Shown here one piece after another: positions 12,166-22,899 of a stretch of 42,968 nucleotides of DNA. Origin of the DNA: an uncultured Luteimonas sp. (GTDB lineage: Bacteria > Pseudomonadota > Gammaproteobacteria > Xanthomonadales > Xanthomonadaceae); the NCBI GenBank assembly GCA_934541015.1, contig CAKTDC010000029.1:1-42968 (forward strand), written 5' to 3'. Position 1 is the stretch's first letter; each line of letters starts with the position of its first letter. The position numbers and the translations under genes are program-made. Under the pieces are notes generated by a model. The model was given only the letters and a program-made list of their open reading frames with translations, did no database searches and was not told the origin of the DNA.

Positions 12166-12215
12166 ACTTCCCCCGCCTGCGGGGGAAGTCGGCGCGCAGC
12201 GCCGGATGGGGGCAG
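12166..12215. repeat. REP-like TTCCCCCGC hairpin element after obgE
   Basis: ACTTCCCCCGC (12166-12176) pairs perfectly with GCGGGGGAAGT (12179-12189) over a 2-base gap, followed by a GTCGGCGCGCAGCGCCGGAT tail and GGGGGC. The layout (an 11-bp hairpin, then a second small palindrome, then GGATGGGGG) resembles the dispersed TTCTCCCGC...GGATGAGGG intergenic repeat I know from Xanthomonas-like genomes. There is no T-run, so it is not an intrinsic terminator. Confidence 0.65.
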
Positions 12216-12273
12216 CCTTCCGCACGGTCGGCACATTCCCCCGCAGACAGGAGGCGGGAATCGCGCGGACAAC

Positions 12274-12300
12274 AAAAAACCCGGCTCCCGCCGGGTTTTT
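12274..12300. terminator. Bidirectional terminator between obgE and rpsT
   Basis: CCCGGC (12280-12285) pairs with GCCGGG (12290-12295) over a TCCC loop. An A-run at 12274-12279 and a T-run from 12296 flank the stem, so it can terminate obgE on the plus strand and rpsT on the minus strand. The two genes converge here. Confidence 0.85.
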
Positions 12301-12325
12301 CGAAGCGACCGCGATGCAGCGCCGG

Positions 12326-12595
12326 TCAGGCGGCCTTGAGCGCCTTGATGCGGGCGGTCAGGCGGCTCTTGTGGCGGGCGGCCTTGTTCTTGTGGATCAG
12401 GCCGCGCGAGCTGAAGCGGTCGAGCAGCGGCTGGGCCACGGCGTAGGCGGCTTCGGCACCGGCGGCGTCGCTGGCGTCGAGCGCCTTGATCACCTTCTTG
12501 ACGGCGGTACGCAGCTGCGAGCGCTGCGCCGTGTTGCGCGCGTTGCGCACGACGGTCTGCTTGGCGCGCTTCTGGGCGGACTTGATGTTGGCCAC
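12326..12595 (-). CDS. rpsT: 30S ribosomal protein S20
   Basis: The 89-residue, Lys/Arg/Ala-rich helical protein begins [14 protein letters not shown] and ends [13 protein letters not shown], the standard S20 sequence, and binds 16S rRNA in the small subunit. The start codon is GTG (12595-12593) with AGGA about 8 bases upstream; E. coli rpsT also uses a non-AUG start, UUG, which is linked to autogenous control there. A consensus-like promoter lies at 12674-12702. It is divergent from murJ and convergent with obgE. Confidence 0.98.
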   Translation of the reverse strand: MANIKSAQKRAKQTVVRNARNTAQRSQLRTAVKKVIKALDASDAAGAEAAYAVAQPLLDRFSSRGLIHKNKAARHKSRLTARIKALKAA

Positions 12596-12673
12596 GATGG
12601 AATCCTGGAAACTGGTAAGGAAATGAACGTCGAAAACCGGCGGCTGCCGGAATCCGGGAAAATGGAGCCGGAA

Positions 12674-12702
12674 ATTATGGGGGATTCAGTGACTTGCGTC
12701 AA
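12674..12702 (-). promoter_or_regulatory. Strong sigma70 promoter of rpsT
   Basis: Read on the minus strand, TTGACG (12702-12697) and CATAAT (12679-12674) are separated by exactly 17 bases. Both hexamers match consensus at five of six positions. The predicted transcript leader before the GTG start is about 70 bases, long enough for control structures. Confidence 0.8.
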
Positions 12703-12729
12703 CACCGCAGCCACGGCAGGGCGGGGGGC

Positions 12730-14343
12730 GTGACCACCCCGGATCCAGGCGCCGCCGCCCCGGGTCCGGAAGGCCCGGCCGGGCGCCGGAAGCCGGGCCT
12801 GCTGCGCTCGACCGCCGTGTTCAGCGGCATGACCCTGCTGTCGCGCATCGCCGGCTTCGCCCGCGACATGCTGCAGGCGACCCTGTTCGGCACCGGCGGG
12901 GCGATGAGCGCATTCATCGTCGCCTACCGGGTGCCCAATTTCCTGCGTCGGGTGTTCGCCGAGGGCTCGATGGCGATGGCCTTCGTGCCGGTGCTCAACG
13001 AGATCCGGGAAAAGGGCGACCGGGCGGCGCTGAAGTCCTTCATCGACCACATGGCCGGCGCACTGTGCGCCGTGGTGCTGGTGGTCTGCGCCGCGGGCGC
13101 GCTGGCCGCGCCGCTGGTGGCGCGGCTGTTCGCGCCGGGCTGGGCCGAGCAGCCGGAGCTGCTGGCGCAGACCGCGCAGATGCTGCGGATCACCTTCCCC
13201 TACCTGCTGTTCATCTCGATGATGTCGCTGGCCGGGTCGATCCTCAACAGCCACGACCGCTTCGGCCTGCCGGCCTTCACCCCGGTCCTGCACAACCTGA
13301 CGATGATCGCGGCGATGCTGTGGCTGGCGCCGCGCTTCCAGGTGCCGCCGGTGGGCCTGGCCTGGGGCGTGCTCGCCGCGGGTTTCCTGCAGCTGGCGCT
13401 GCTGTGGCCGGCGCTGGGACGGCTGGGGCTGCGCCCGCGGCTGCGCTGGGGCTTCGGGCACCCGGAGGTGCGCAAGGTCGGGAAGCTGATGCTGCCGACG
13501 CTGTTCTCCTCCTCGGTGGCGCAGATCAACCTGATCGTCGGCACCGCCTTCGCCTCGGTGCTGGCCGCCGGCAGCGTGGACTGGCTGTACTACTCCGACC
13601 GCCTGATCGAGTTTCCGCTCGGCCTGTTCGGGGTGGCGCTGGGCACGGTGATCCTGCCGCACCTCTCGCGCCGGCACGCGGCCGAGGACAGCGCCGGCTA
13701 CAGCCGTTCGCTGGACTGGGGCCTGCGCATGGCCCTGCTGGCCGGCGTGCCCGCGGCCCTGGGCCTGCTGCTGCTGGCCGAGCCGATCACCGCCACCGTC
13801 TACAACTACGGCCAGTTCACCGCCGCGGACACGCGCATGGCGGCCGTCAGCCTCGGGGCGATGAGCCTGGGCGTGCCAGCCTTCATGCTGAGCAAGGTGC
13901 TGGCGCCGGCGTTCTATGCGCGGCAGGACATGAAGACGCCGATGCGCGCGGCGGTCCTGACCGTGGCCACCAACGTGGTGCTGACCGTGGCCATCACCAC
14001 GCCGCTGTGGCTGGGGAAGGTCCCGGGCGCGCACGGCGGGATCGCGCTGGCGACCGCGCTGGCGGGCATCGCCCACGCCTGGCTGCTGTGGCGCGCGCTG
14101 CGCAGGACCGGGCTGCACCGGCCGGAATCGGGCTGGGGACGCTTCCTGCTCAGGCTGCTGCTGGCGTGCGCGGCGATGACCGCGGCGGTGCTGGCGCTGC
14201 GCGGCTGGATCGGCGACTGGACGGCCATCGATGGCTGGCAGTACCGCGTGGGATGGCTGCTGGCGACGATCGCGGCCGGTGCCGGCACCTTCGCGGCGGC
14301 GCTGCTCGCCGGTGGCCTGCGCCCCCTTGAGCTGCGCCACTGA
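12730..14343 (+). CDS. murJ: Lipid II flippase MurJ (MviN family)
   Basis: MurJ moves lipid II across the inner membrane for peptidoglycan synthesis. The product, about 537 residues, has a Pro/Gly-rich hydrophilic N-terminus, then [20 protein letters not shown], followed by [20 protein letters not shown], the classic MurJ first segments, and 13-14 hydrophobic helices to the C-terminus. I chose the GTG at 12730 (product MTTPDPG); the frame is open back to a TTG at 12694, but that would overlap the rpsT promoter -35 region and adds a non-conserved stretch. It is followed by ribF after 87 bases. Start choice is moderately uncertain; the identity is not. Confidence 0.96.
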   Translation: MTTPDPGAAAPGPEGPAGRRKPGLLRSTAVFSGMTLLSRIAGFARDMLQATLFGTGGAMSAFIVAYRVPNFLRRVFAEGSMAMAFVPVLNEIREKGDRAALKSFIDHMAGALCAVVLVVCAAGALAAPLVARLFAPGWAEQPELLAQTAQMLRITFPYLLFISMMSLAGSILNSHDRFGLPAFTPVLHNLTMIAAMLWLAPRFQVPPVGLAWGVLAAGFLQLALLWPALGRLGLRPRLRWGFGHPEVRKVGKLMLPTLFSSSVAQINLIVGTAFASVLAAGSVDWLYYSDRLIEFPLGLFGVALGTVILPHLSRRHAAEDSAGYSRSLDWGLRMALLAGVPAALGLLLLAEPITATVYNYGQFTAADTRMAAVSLGAMSLGVPAFMLSKVLAPAFYARQDMKTPMRAAVLTVATNVVLTVAITTPLWLGKVPGAHGGIALATALAGIAHAWLLWRALRRTGLHRPESGWGRFLLRLLLACAAMTAAVLALRGWIGDWTAIDGWQYRVGWLLATIAAGAGTFAAALLAGGLRPLELRH

Positions 14344-14366
14344 TCCGGGCGGGCCGCCGGCACCGC

Positions 14367-14372
14367 TATACT
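14367..14372 (+). promoter_or_regulatory. Possible -10 element for ribF-ileS-lspA
   Basis: TATACT in the context GCTATACTTTCG lies about 58 bases before the ribF start, in the murJ-ribF gap. No convincing -35 is seen at the expected distance, so this is a weak call. Confidence 0.35.
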
Positions 14373-14430
14373 TTCGGGCTTTCCACCGCGCGGCCGGTCA
14401 TCCATGGCAGGGCCGGCAACCAGAGCATCC

Positions 14431-15381
14431 ATGAGCAGGCTGTTTCGCGACATCGCCGGGCGATCCCCGACTCCGGGCGGCAGCGTGGTCTGCATCGGCG
14501 CCTTCGACGGCCTGCACCTGGGCCATCGCGCGCTGGTGCAGCGCACGGTCGCGCGCGCGCGCGCGCTGGGCGTGCAGGCGGTGGCGCTGAGCTTCGAACC
14601 GCTGCCGCGCGAGTTCTTCGCTCCGGCATCGCCGCCGCCGCGGCTGAGCCTGCCGCGGGCGAAGTTCGAGGGGCTGTGCGGGCTCGGCGCCGATGCCGTG
14701 GGCCTGCTGCGCTTCAACGCCGCGCTGTCGGCGCTGTCGGCCGAGGCCTTCATCGAGGCCATGCTGGTGCAGCGCCTGCGTGCGCGCGAGGTCTGGGTGG
14801 GTCCGGGGTTCCGCTTCGGCCACCGCCGCGGCGGGGACATCGCGCTGCTGCGCGCGGAAGGCGAGCGCCACGGCTTCGGCGCGCACGAGATCGAACCGGT
14901 CGAGCTGGGCGGCGAACGCGTGTCCAGCACCCGTATCCGCCAGGCGCTGGTCGAGGGCGACTTCGGCGCGGCCGCGGCCCTGCTCGGCGCGCCCTATGCG
15001 GTGTCCGGGCGCGTGGTGCGCGGGCGCCAGCTGGGTCGCACCCTGGGCTATCCCACCGCCAACCTGCGCTTCGGCAGCAAGGTGCCCGCGCTGCGCGGCA
15101 TCTACGCCACCCGTGTGCACGGCGTCGGCGAGCGGCCGTGGCCCTCGGTGTCGAGTTTCGGCACCCGGCCGACGGTGGGCGGGGTGGAGCCGCTGCTGGA
15201 GGCGCACCTGTTCGATTTCGAAGGCGACCTGTACGGGCGCCGGATCGAGGTCGAGTTCGTCGCGCGCCTGCGCGACGAGGAGAAGTTCCCCGACCTGCCG
15301 ACGCTGGTCGCGCAGATGGACCGCGATGCCGCCGAGGCGCGGCGGCTGCTGCACTACAACCCGACACAGGCCTGCGCGTGA
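14431..15381 (+). CDS. ribF: Bifunctional riboflavin kinase/FAD synthetase
   Basis: The enzyme makes FMN from riboflavin and then FAD. The N-terminal nucleotidyltransferase domain shows [14 protein letters not shown] (GxFDGxHxGH motif) at about residues 23-36 and SSTRIRQAL near residue 170. The C-terminal kinase domain has [13 protein letters not shown] with the PTAN motif and RGIYATRV. The total length of 316 residues is normal. I chose the ATG at 14431 ([10 protein letters not shown]) as in homologues; an in-frame ATG at 14404 would add nine residues. The stop overlaps the ileS GTG start (GTGA at 15378-15381), so the genes are coupled. Confidence 0.97.
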   Translation: MSRLFRDIAGRSPTPGGSVVCIGAFDGLHLGHRALVQRTVARARALGVQAVALSFEPLPREFFAPASPPPRLSLPRAKFEGLCGLGADAVGLLRFNAALSALSAEAFIEAMLVQRLRAREVWVGPGFRFGHRRGGDIALLRAEGERHGFGAHEIEPVELGGERVSSTRIRQALVEGDFGAAAALLGAPYAVSGRVVRGRQLGRTLGYPTANLRFGSKVPALRGIYATRVHGVGERPWPSVSSFGTRPTVGGVEPLLEAHLFDFEGDLYGRRIEVEFVARLRDEEKFPDLPTLVAQMDRDAAEARRLLHYNPTQACA

Positions 15382-18230
15382 GCTCCGACGAGAACCGCTA
15401 CAAATCCACGATCCTGCTGCCGTCGACGGATTTCCCGATGCGCGGCGACCTGCCGAAGCGGGAGCCGGGCACGCTCGAGCGCTGGGAGCGCGAGGGTCTG
15501 TACGCGCGGCTGCGCGAGAACGCGAAGGGCCGCCCGCTGTTCGTGCTGCACGACGGCCCGCCCTACGCCAACGGCGCGATCCACCTCGGCCACGCGGTCA
15601 ACAAGATCCTCAAGGACATCATCGTCAAGTCGCGCTACCTGGCCGGCTTCGATGCACCCTACATCCCGGGCTGGGACTGCCACGGCCTGCCGATCGAGAT
15701 CGCGATCGAGAAGAAGTACGGCAAGGTCGGCGTCAAGCTCGATGCCACCGAATTCCGGGCGAAGTGCCGCGAGTACGCACGCACGCAGATCGACCTCCAG
15801 CGCAGGGACTTCAAGCGGCTGGGCGTGATCGGCGACTGGGACAACCCCTACCTGACGCTCGATTTCCGCTTCGAGGCCAACGAGATCCGCGCGCTGGCCA
15901 GGATCGTCGACAACGGCCACCTCACCCGCGGCGTGAAGCCGGTGCACTGGTGCTTCGACTGCGGCTCGGCGCTGGCCGAGGCCGAGATCGAGTACGCCGA
16001 CAAGGTCTCGCCCGCGGTCGACGTGGCCTACGCCGCGCGCAGCCCGCAGGCGGTGGCGCGTGCGTTCGGGGTCGAGGTGCCGGAGGAGGTCGAGGTCGCG
16101 ATTCCGATCTGGACCACCACGCCATGGACGCTGCCGGCGTCGCTGGCGATCTCGCTCGGCGCCGAGCTGGAGTACGTGCTGGTCGAAGGCCCTGGCCACG
16201 ACGGCAGGCGCCGCTGGCTGGTGCTGGCCGACGCGCTGGTCGAGTCCGCGCTGCGGCGCTACGGCGTCGAGGACACGACCGTACTCGGCCGTGCGCAGGG
16301 CGGGAAGCTCGAAGGCATGCTGTTCGCGCACCCGTTCTACGACACGCGCGACATCCCCGTGCTGCTGGGTGACCACGTGTCCGCCGAGGACGGCACCGGC
16401 GCCGTGCACACCGCGCCCGGCCACGGCCAGGAGGACTACGCGGTCGCGAAGCATTACGACCTGATCGATCGATTCAGCGCCGCCGAGATCAATCCGATCG
16501 ACGGCCGCGGCGTATACCTGCCGTCGACGCCGGCCGCGCACGGAACGGAGCTGGCCGGCCAGCACATCTGGAAGGCGAACGACGCCATTGTCGAGGTGCT
16601 GCGCGCCGACGGCACGCTGCTCGCGCTGCGCAAGCTCGAGCACAGCTATCCGCACTGCTGGCGCCACAAGACCCCGATCGCGTTCCGCGCCACGCCGCAG
16701 TGGTTCATCTCGATGGAGCAGGCGAACCTGCGCGCGGACGCGCTGGCCGCCATCGACACCGTGCGCTGGTATCCCGAATGGGGCAAGGCGCGCATCGCCG
16801 GCATGGTCGAGGGCCGCCCGGACTGGACGATTTCGCGCCAGCGCACCTGGGGCGTGCCGATCGCGCTGTTCGTGCACCGCGAGACCGGCGAGCCGCATCC
16901 GCGCAGCACCGCACTGATGCGTACGGTGGCCGACCGCGTCGAGCGCGAGGGCGTGGACGTGTGGTACTCGCTCGACGCCACGGAACTGCTCGGCGACGAA
17001 GCCGCCGACTACGAGAAGATCACCGACATCCTCGATGTCTGGTTCGACTCGGGCGTCACCCACGAGGGCGTGCTGCTCGATCGCGGCATCGGCAAGCCGG
17101 CCGACCTCTACCTCGAGGGCTCCGACCAGCACCGCGGCTGGTTCCAGTCGTCCCTGCTGACCGGCGTCGCCATCGACAGGGCCGCGCCGTACCGGCAGTG
17201 CCTGACCCACGGCTTCACCGTGGACGAGCACGGCCGCAAGATGTCCAAGTCGCTGGGCAACGGCATCGAGCCGCAGGACATCATGAAGACGCTGGGCGCG
17301 GACATCCTGCGCCTGTGGATCGCCAGCGCCGACTACAGCAACGAGATGTCGCTGTCGCGGGAGATCCTAAAGCGCAACGCCGACGCCTATCGCCGCCTGC
17401 GCAATACCGCGCGCTTCCTGCTGGGCAACCTGCATGGTTTCGACCCGGCAACGCACCTGGTCGCGGCCGATGACATGGTCGCGCTCGACCGCTGGATCGT
17501 GCATCGCGCATGGGAGGTGCAGGAGAAGGTCAAGGCCAGCTACGACCGCTACGACTTCGTCGGCATCGTGCAGGCGCTGCTCAACTTCTGCAGCGTCGAC
17601 CTGGGTTCGCTCTACCTCGACGTGACCAAGGACCGGCTCTACACCATGGGCGAGGATTCGCGCGGTCGGCGCAGCGCGCAGACGGCGATGTACCACATCG
17701 CCGAGGCCTTTGTGCGCTGGATCGCGCCCATCCTGAGCTTCACCGCCGACGAACTGTGGGGCTATCTGCCGGCGCCTGCCGACGGCGCGCGCAAGGACAA
17801 CGTGCTGTTCGAGACCTGGTACGAAGGCCTTTCGCCGCTGTCGGCCGACGCGGTGCTGGGCGTCAACGACTTCGAGCGCCTGCTGGAGCTGCGCGAGCAG
17901 GTGGCCAAGGTGCTCGAACCGATGCGCGCCAGCGGCGAGATCGGCGCGGCGCTGGAGGCGGAAATCGTCCTGCATGCCGGCACGGCGGACCAGATCCGGG
18001 TGGCGCCGCTGGTGGACGAGCTGCGCTTTCTGCTCATCAGCGGCGACGTGACCGTGCTGCCGTTCGACGGTGAGGAATCGCGCATCGTCGCCGAGCCCAC
18101 GCGCAAGCCCAAGTGCGTGCGCTGCTGGCATCACCGGGCCGACGTGGGCAGCCACGCCGCGCATCCGAAGCTGTGCGGCCGCTGCGTGACGAACGTGGAA
18201 GGCCCGGGCGAGGAGCGGAAGTGGTTCTAG
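15378..18230 (+). CDS. ileS: Isoleucyl-tRNA synthetase
   Basis: The 950-residue class I synthetase charges tRNA-Ile and edits valine. Motifs in order: [12 protein letters not shown] (HIGH-type) at about 61-72, the CP1 editing insert in the first half, the [13 protein letters not shown] segment, KMSKS at 621-625, and a C-terminal zinc module CVRC (Cys913, Cys916) and CGRC (Cys933, Cys936). This is the bacterial, zinc-containing type and has no signature of a mupirocin-resistant eukaryote-like copy. The start is the GTG at 15378, which overlaps the ribF stop and gives [15 protein letters not shown]; the frame is open far upstream only because of ribF GC bias. Confidence 0.98.
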   Translation: MSSDENRYKSTILLPSTDFPMRGDLPKREPGTLERWEREGLYARLRENAKGRPLFVLHDGPPYANGAIHLGHAVNKILKDIIVKSRYLAGFDAPYIPGWDCHGLPIEIAIEKKYGKVGVKLDATEFRAKCREYARTQIDLQRRDFKRLGVIGDWDNPYLTLDFRFEANEIRALARIVDNGHLTRGVKPVHWCFDCGSALAEAEIEYADKVSPAVDVAYAARSPQAVARAFGVEVPEEVEVAIPIWTTTPWTLPASLAISLGAELEYVLVEGPGHDGRRRWLVLADALVESALRRYGVEDTTVLGRAQGGKLEGMLFAHPFYDTRDIPVLLGDHVSAEDGTGAVHTAPGHGQEDYAVAKHYDLIDRFSAAEINPIDGRGVYLPSTPAAHGTELAGQHIWKANDAIVEVLRADGTLLALRKLEHSYPHCWRHKTPIAFRATPQWFISMEQANLRADALAAIDTVRWYPEWGKARIAGMVEGRPDWTISRQRTWGVPIALFVHRETGEPHPRSTALMRTVADRVEREGVDVWYSLDATELLGDEAADYEKITDILDVWFDSGVTHEGVLLDRGIGKPADLYLEGSDQHRGWFQSSLLTGVAIDRAAPYRQCLTHGFTVDEHGRKMSKSLGNGIEPQDIMKTLGADILRLWIASADYSNEMSLSREILKRNADAYRRLRNTARFLLGNLHGFDPATHLVAADDMVALDRWIVHRAWEVQEKVKASYDRYDFVGIVQALLNFCSVDLGSLYLDVTKDRLYTMGEDSRGRRSAQTAMYHIAEAFVRWIAPILSFTADELWGYLPAPADGARKDNVLFETWYEGLSPLSADAVLGVNDFERLLELREQVAKVLEPMRASGEIGAALEAEIVLHAGTADQIRVAPLVDELRFLLISGDVTVLPFDGEESRIVAEPTRKPKCVRCWHHRADVGSHAAHPKLCGRCVTNVEGPGEERKWF

Positions 18231-18309
18231 GCGCGCACGAGCCGGCGCTGGCCGCCATCTGCGCTGGATGCACCCGTCGCGCGCCGCGGGCGCGCCTGCA
18301 GGAAGCCGC

Positions 18310-18801
18310 ATGACCGTCGCCAAGCCCAATGCCCTGATCTGGCTGCTGCTGTCGGCGGTGGTCATCGTGCTCGACCAGCTGAGCAAGTGGTGGGTGCTCA
18401 CCAGCCTGCCCGAATACACCGCGATCCCGGTGATCGAGGGGTTCTGGAACTGGTACCGCACCTACAACACCGGCGCCGCCTTCAGTTTCCTGGCCGGCGC
18501 CGGCGGCTGGCAGAAGTGGTTCTTCACCGTCCTGGCCATCGGCATCTGCAGCCTGCTCACCTGGTGGCTGGCGCGCACGCCGCGCCGCGACTGGCGCACC
18601 GCGCTGCCGTTCGCCCTGGTCATCGGCGGCGCGCTGGGCAACATCATCGACCGCCAGATCCACGGCCACGTCGTCGACTTCATCCAGTGGCACTGGCGGG
18701 ACCACTACTGGCCCGCGTTCAACATCGCCGACTGCGCGGTGGTGGGCGGCGCGATCGGAATCGCGCTGTTCGGGCTGTTCCAGGGGAAGAAGAAGGGCTG
18801 A
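18310..18801 (+). CDS. lspA: Lipoprotein signal peptidase (signal peptidase II)
   Basis: LspA cleaves the signal peptides of lipid-modified prolipoproteins in the inner membrane. The 163-residue protein has four hydrophobic segments and both catalytic aspartates: Asp114 in [16 protein letters not shown] and Asp141 in FNIADC. The ATG at 18310, with GGAAG just upstream, gives the standard length; an in-frame ATG at 18268 would add 14 non-conserved residues. It follows ileS after 79 bases, the common ileS-lspA order. Its client lipoproteins in this window include the GlpQ-like enzyme, the small protein at 31752 and the cytochrome peroxidase. Confidence 0.97.
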   Translation: MTVAKPNALIWLLLSAVVIVLDQLSKWWVLTSLPEYTAIPVIEGFWNWYRTYNTGAAFSFLAGAGGWQKWFFTVLAIGICSLLTWWLARTPRRDWRTALPFALVIGGALGNIIDRQIHGHVVDFIQWHWRDHYWPAFNIADCAVVGGAIGIALFGLFQGKKKG

Positions 18802-18897
18802 GGCGCCAGGGACGAGGGCCGGAGCGGCGGCTCCCCGCTTCCGGGCCGTCAGCGCTCCCGGCTCCGCCGGTTCAGCCGTCCCCACGCCGTGCTCCGG

Positions 18898-18903
18898 TAA
18901 ACT
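18898..18903 (+). promoter_or_regulatory. Possible -10 element of ispH, near-leaderless
   Basis: TAAACT in the context CCGGTAAACTCCCC lies only 8 bases before the ispH ATG. If it is functional, the transcript would start at or beside the start codon. No clear -35 was seen. Confidence 0.3.
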
Positions 18904-18910
18904 CCCCGCC

Positions 18911-19861
18911 ATGGATATCGTCCTCGCCAATCCCCGCGGCTTCTGCGCGGGCGTCGACCGCGCCATCGAGATCGTCAAGCGCGCCATCGAGACCCTCGGC
19001 GCGCCGATCTACGTGCGCCACGAGGTCGTGCACAACCGCTTCGTGGTCGAGGACCTGCGCCAGCGTGGCGCAGTGTTCGTCGAGGAGCTCGACGAGGTGC
19101 CCGACGGCCACACCGTGATCTTCAGCGCGCACGGCGTGTCGCAGGCGGTGCGCGACGAGGCCACCCGCCGCGGGCTGAAGGTGTTCGACGCGACCTGCCC
19201 GCTGGTGACCAAGGTGCATTTCGAGGTGGCCAGGCACTGCCGCGCCGGCCGCGATGTGGTGCTGATCGGCCATGCCGGCCACCCCGAGGTCGAGGGCACG
19301 ATGGGCCAGTGGAAGCAGGAGGCCGGCAGCGGCCGCATCTACCTGGTCGAGGACGAGGAAGATGTCTCCAGCCTGGACGTCGGCCAGCCCGACAACCTGG
19401 CCTACACCACGCAGACCACGCTGTCGGTCGACGACACCCGCAGCGTGATCGCGGCGCTGCGGCTGCGCTACCCGCAGATCCAGGGCCCGAAGAACGACGA
19501 CATCTGCTATGCCACGCAGAACCGCCAGGACGCGGTGCGCGACCTGGCGCGCGAATGCGACCTGGTGCTGGTGGTCGGATCGCCCAACAGCTCCAACTCC
19601 AACCGCCTGCGCGAGCTGGCCGAGCGCGACGGCGTCGAGGCCTACCTGATCGACGGCGCCGAGGAGATCGATCCCGAATGGGTTGCCGGCCGCCGCCATA
19701 TCGGCGTCACCGCCGGCGCCTCCGCCCCGGACGTGCTGGTGCAGGGCGTACTCGAACGGCTCCAGGCGCTGGGCGCCACCGGCGTGCGCGAGCTGGAAGG
19801 GGAGCCCGAGAGCATGGTGTTCGCCTTGCCGAAGGAGCTGCGGCTGCATCTGGTGGAGTGA
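18911..19861 (+). CDS. ispH: 4-hydroxy-3-methylbut-2-enyl diphosphate reductase
   Basis: IspH is the last enzyme of the MEP isoprenoid pathway and converts HMBPP to IPP and DMAPP using a 4Fe-4S cluster. The 316-residue protein has the three cluster cysteines: Cys12 in [12 protein letters not shown], Cys96 in [10 protein letters not shown] and Cys199 in [12 protein letters not shown], as well as HEVVHN and the [11 protein letters not shown] segment. The length is typical. It follows lspA with a 109-base gap, the lspA-ispH order common in gammaproteobacteria, and may also have its own promoter. Confidence 0.98.
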   Translation: MDIVLANPRGFCAGVDRAIEIVKRAIETLGAPIYVRHEVVHNRFVVEDLRQRGAVFVEELDEVPDGHTVIFSAHGVSQAVRDEATRRGLKVFDATCPLVTKVHFEVARHCRAGRDVVLIGHAGHPEVEGTMGQWKQEAGSGRIYLVEDEEDVSSLDVGQPDNLAYTTQTTLSVDDTRSVIAALRLRYPQIQGPKNDDICYATQNRQDAVRDLARECDLVLVVGSPNSSNSNRLRELAERDGVEAYLIDGAEEIDPEWVAGRRHIGVTAGASAPDVLVQGVLERLQALGATGVRELEGEPESMVFALPKELRLHLVE

Positions 19862-19919
19862 GCGGGGCGGCCAGGCGACCCGGGTAAGCAGGCAAGTCAT
19901 TGATCCGGCTGGATCCGCG

Positions 19920-19947
19920 TTGCCATCGGAAATTGTTGTTCTACAAT
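19920..19947 (+). promoter_or_regulatory. Sigma70 promoter of the tRNA-Thr gene
   Basis: TTGCCA at 19920-19925 and TACAAT at 19942-19947 are separated by 16 bases and end 10 bases before the mature tRNA 5' end. Both hexamers are close to consensus. Confidence 0.72.
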
Positions 19948-19957
19948 GGCAGGCTAC

Positions 19958-20033
19958 GCCGGAATAGCTCAGTTGGTAGAGCGGCGCATTCGTAATGCGT
20001 AGGTCGTAGGTTCGATTCCTATTTCCGGCACCA
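19958..20033 (+). tRNA. tRNA-Thr (anticodon CGT)
   Basis: The 76-base cloverleaf has acceptor stem GCCGGAA/TTCCGGC, D-arm AGCTCAGTTGGTAGAGC, anticodon loop TTCGTAA (anticodon CGT, reading ACG), T-arm with GGTTCGATTCC, discriminator A and an encoded CCA at 20031-20033. It is a single tRNA transcription unit with its own promoter and terminator. No integrase gene or displaced 3' copy of the tRNA is seen downstream, so it does not appear to be used as an integration site here. Confidence 0.97.
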
Positions 20034-20048
20034 CCACATCGACTCCGG

Positions 20049-20076
20049 AAGCCGCCTGCATGGGCGGCTTTCGTGT
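20049..20076 (+). terminator. Terminator after tRNA-Thr
   Basis: AAGCCGCC (20049-20056) pairs with GGCGGCTT (20063-20070) over a 6-base loop, followed by TTCGTGTTT. The T-run is interrupted. Confidence 0.6.
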
Positions 20077-20102
20077 TTGTGGCACGGGCCTTTGGCCCGC
20101 CT

Positions 20103-21218
20103 TCAGCGCTGCGGTGGCGGATCCCCGTCCACCGCACGCCGCGCGAGCGCCGAGTCGTCGCTGAACAGGCCGTCGATGCCGGCCTCGATGTGTTCGCGCA
20201 TCTGCCGGATGGATCCGGCGTCGTTGCGCGCGTCCGCGGCGCCGTCGCGATGGCTGCGCGGCAGGAAGCGGTTTTCCGGGCGATAGGTGTAGGCGATGAC
20301 CTGCAGGCCTGCGGCGTGGGCGTCGTCCACCAGCGGGCTGCGGTGGCGGCCGTCGGCCGTGCGGCGCACCTGGAGCAGTTCCCAGTGCGGGCCGATCGCA
20401 TCGGCGTAGGCGGCGATCGCGCGCAGCCCGTCGGGGGTCATCATCTGTGCATAGCGCAGGGGCCGCCCGGCCAGGACGGTGTCGTGGGGGCTGTCGTCCG
20501 GGCCTCCGAGCAGCTGCAGCAGGCGGATGTTGCTTTCGCGCGGAATGCGCTGCCGCAGCTGGCGCAGGTTCTCCGTCTCGAACGATTGCACGATCACCGG
20601 CGCGCTGCGGGTGTGCGGATGCGCGGCCAGCCGTTCCAGCAGGGTGCTTTCCATCGGCAGGCCGATCGCGGCGAAGTGGCTCGAATGCTTGAGCTCGGGG
20701 ACGAGGGCGATGCTGCGTCCCTCGCGGGCGGAGGCCTCGGCGGCGAGCGCGATGATCTCGTCCAGCGTGGGGATCTCGTACAGCCCGTCGTGCGCCGTCG
20801 GGCGCAGGTCGGGCAGGCGCTCGCGTGCGCGCAGCGTCTTGAGTTCGGCGAGGGTGAAATCCTCGGTGAACCAGCCCTCCACCCAGCGCCCGTCGATCCG
20901 CCTGCGCGTCTTCCGGCCGGCGAACTCGGGGCGTCGGGCGACGTCGGTAGTGCCGCCGATCTCGTTCTCGTGGCGCGAGACCAGCACGCCGTCGCGGGTG
21001 CTCACCAGGTCGGGCTCGATGGCATCGGCGCCGTCGGCGATGGCGCGCGCGTAGGCGGCGAGGGTGTGTTCGGGCAGGGCGGCGCTGGCGCCGCGGTGGG
21101 CGACGACCATCGGCGCCGGGGCGCGCGCGGCGTTCACGGCGTCGCCGGCCGGGGCCAAGGCGTTGCCCGCGCAGGCGGCGAGCAGCGGGAGGGACAGCAG
21201 CAGGATCGCAATGCGCAC
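20103..21218 (-). CDS. Lipoprotein glycerophosphodiester phosphodiesterase (GlpQ-like)
   Basis: The enzyme hydrolyses glycerophosphodiesters to glycerol-3-phosphate and an alcohol, in the periplasm or on the outer membrane. The 371-residue product starts MRIAILLLSLPLLAAC, a lipoprotein signal with lipobox LAAC (Cys16). The GDPD domain follows: VVAHRGASAALPEHTLAAY (HRGA catalytic His), then GADAIEPDLVSTRDGVLV with the metal-binding E-x-D, and RHENEIGG. The GTG at 21218 was chosen because it places the lipobox correctly; the frame is open further upstream to 21362, but that stretch overlaps radA and its promoter. It is divergent from radA. Confidence 0.92.
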   Translation of the reverse strand: MRIAILLLSLPLLAACAGNALAPAGDAVNAARAPAPMVVAHRGASAALPEHTLAAYARAIADGADAIEPDLVSTRDGVLVSRHENEIGGTTDVARRPEFAGRKTRRRIDGRWVEGWFTEDFTLAELKTLRARERLPDLRPTAHDGLYEIPTLDEIIALAAEASAREGRSIALVPELKHSSHFAAIGLPMESTLLERLAAHPHTRSAPVIVQSFETENLRQLRQRIPRESNIRLLQLLGGPDDSPHDTVLAGRPLRYAQMMTPDGLRAIAAYADAIGPHWELLQVRRTADGRHRSPLVDDAHAAGLQVIAYTYRPENRFLPRSHRDGAADARNDAGSIRQMREHIEAGIDGLFSDDSALARRAVDGDPPPQR

Positions 21219-21302
21219 GCAGGCATCCGGGGTTTCCTTGCCGGGAGTATGCCCCGGGCGTATGGCAGGCCGGTGTCCACAGTCTCGCCCGGCGCGACGC
21301 CG

Positions 21303-21321
21303 CGCCGCTACAGTAGCGGCG
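21303..21321. promoter_or_regulatory. 9-bp perfect palindrome in the glpQ-radA intergenic region
   Basis: CGCCGCTAC and GTAGCGGCG face each other across one A. The centre includes TACAGT, a possible -10 for radA about 25 bases before its ATG. The palindrome could be an operator or simply a -10 embedded in a GC hairpin. Confidence 0.45.
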
Positions 21322-21340
21322 TATCCAGGACGGCAGGGCC

Positions 21341-22716
<1,376 letters not shown>

Positions 22717-22720
<4 letters not shown>

Positions 22721-22833
22721 GCGCTGCTTCCGGCAGCGCGTGCGGCTGGACGCTGGTGCGCTTTGTCGGTGCTGCGGCGCTCCTGTTCGCCGTGTTCGCC
22801 GCGCCTGCGCATGGGGCGGCGTACGCTGGCTGA
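22717..22833 (+). CDS. Possible 38-residue exported peptide overlapping the radA stop
   Basis: A GTG at 22717 overlaps the radA stop (GTGA) and opens a 38-codon frame ending at the TGA at 22831. The product has a short Ser/Gly start, then a hydrophobic run WTLVRFVGAAALLFAVFAAP and an AHGAAYAG end that looks like a signal-peptidase site with almost nothing after it. It could be a genuine micro-protein, the signal-peptide remnant of a decayed gene, or a chance frame. Coupling to radA and the hydrophobic layout are the only evidence. No homologue is recognised. Confidence 0.3.
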
Positions 22834-22899
22834 GGTCGCCGGGGGCGCCGTGCTCGGCCTGCTTGCCGGAGCGGGGGGCGGCGTCACCGGCGGGAAAGA

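Noticed and set aside
19958..20033. tRNA-Thr as an integration site for a mobile island
   Set aside because: No integrase, no repeated tRNA 3' end and ordinary housekeeping genes on both sides.
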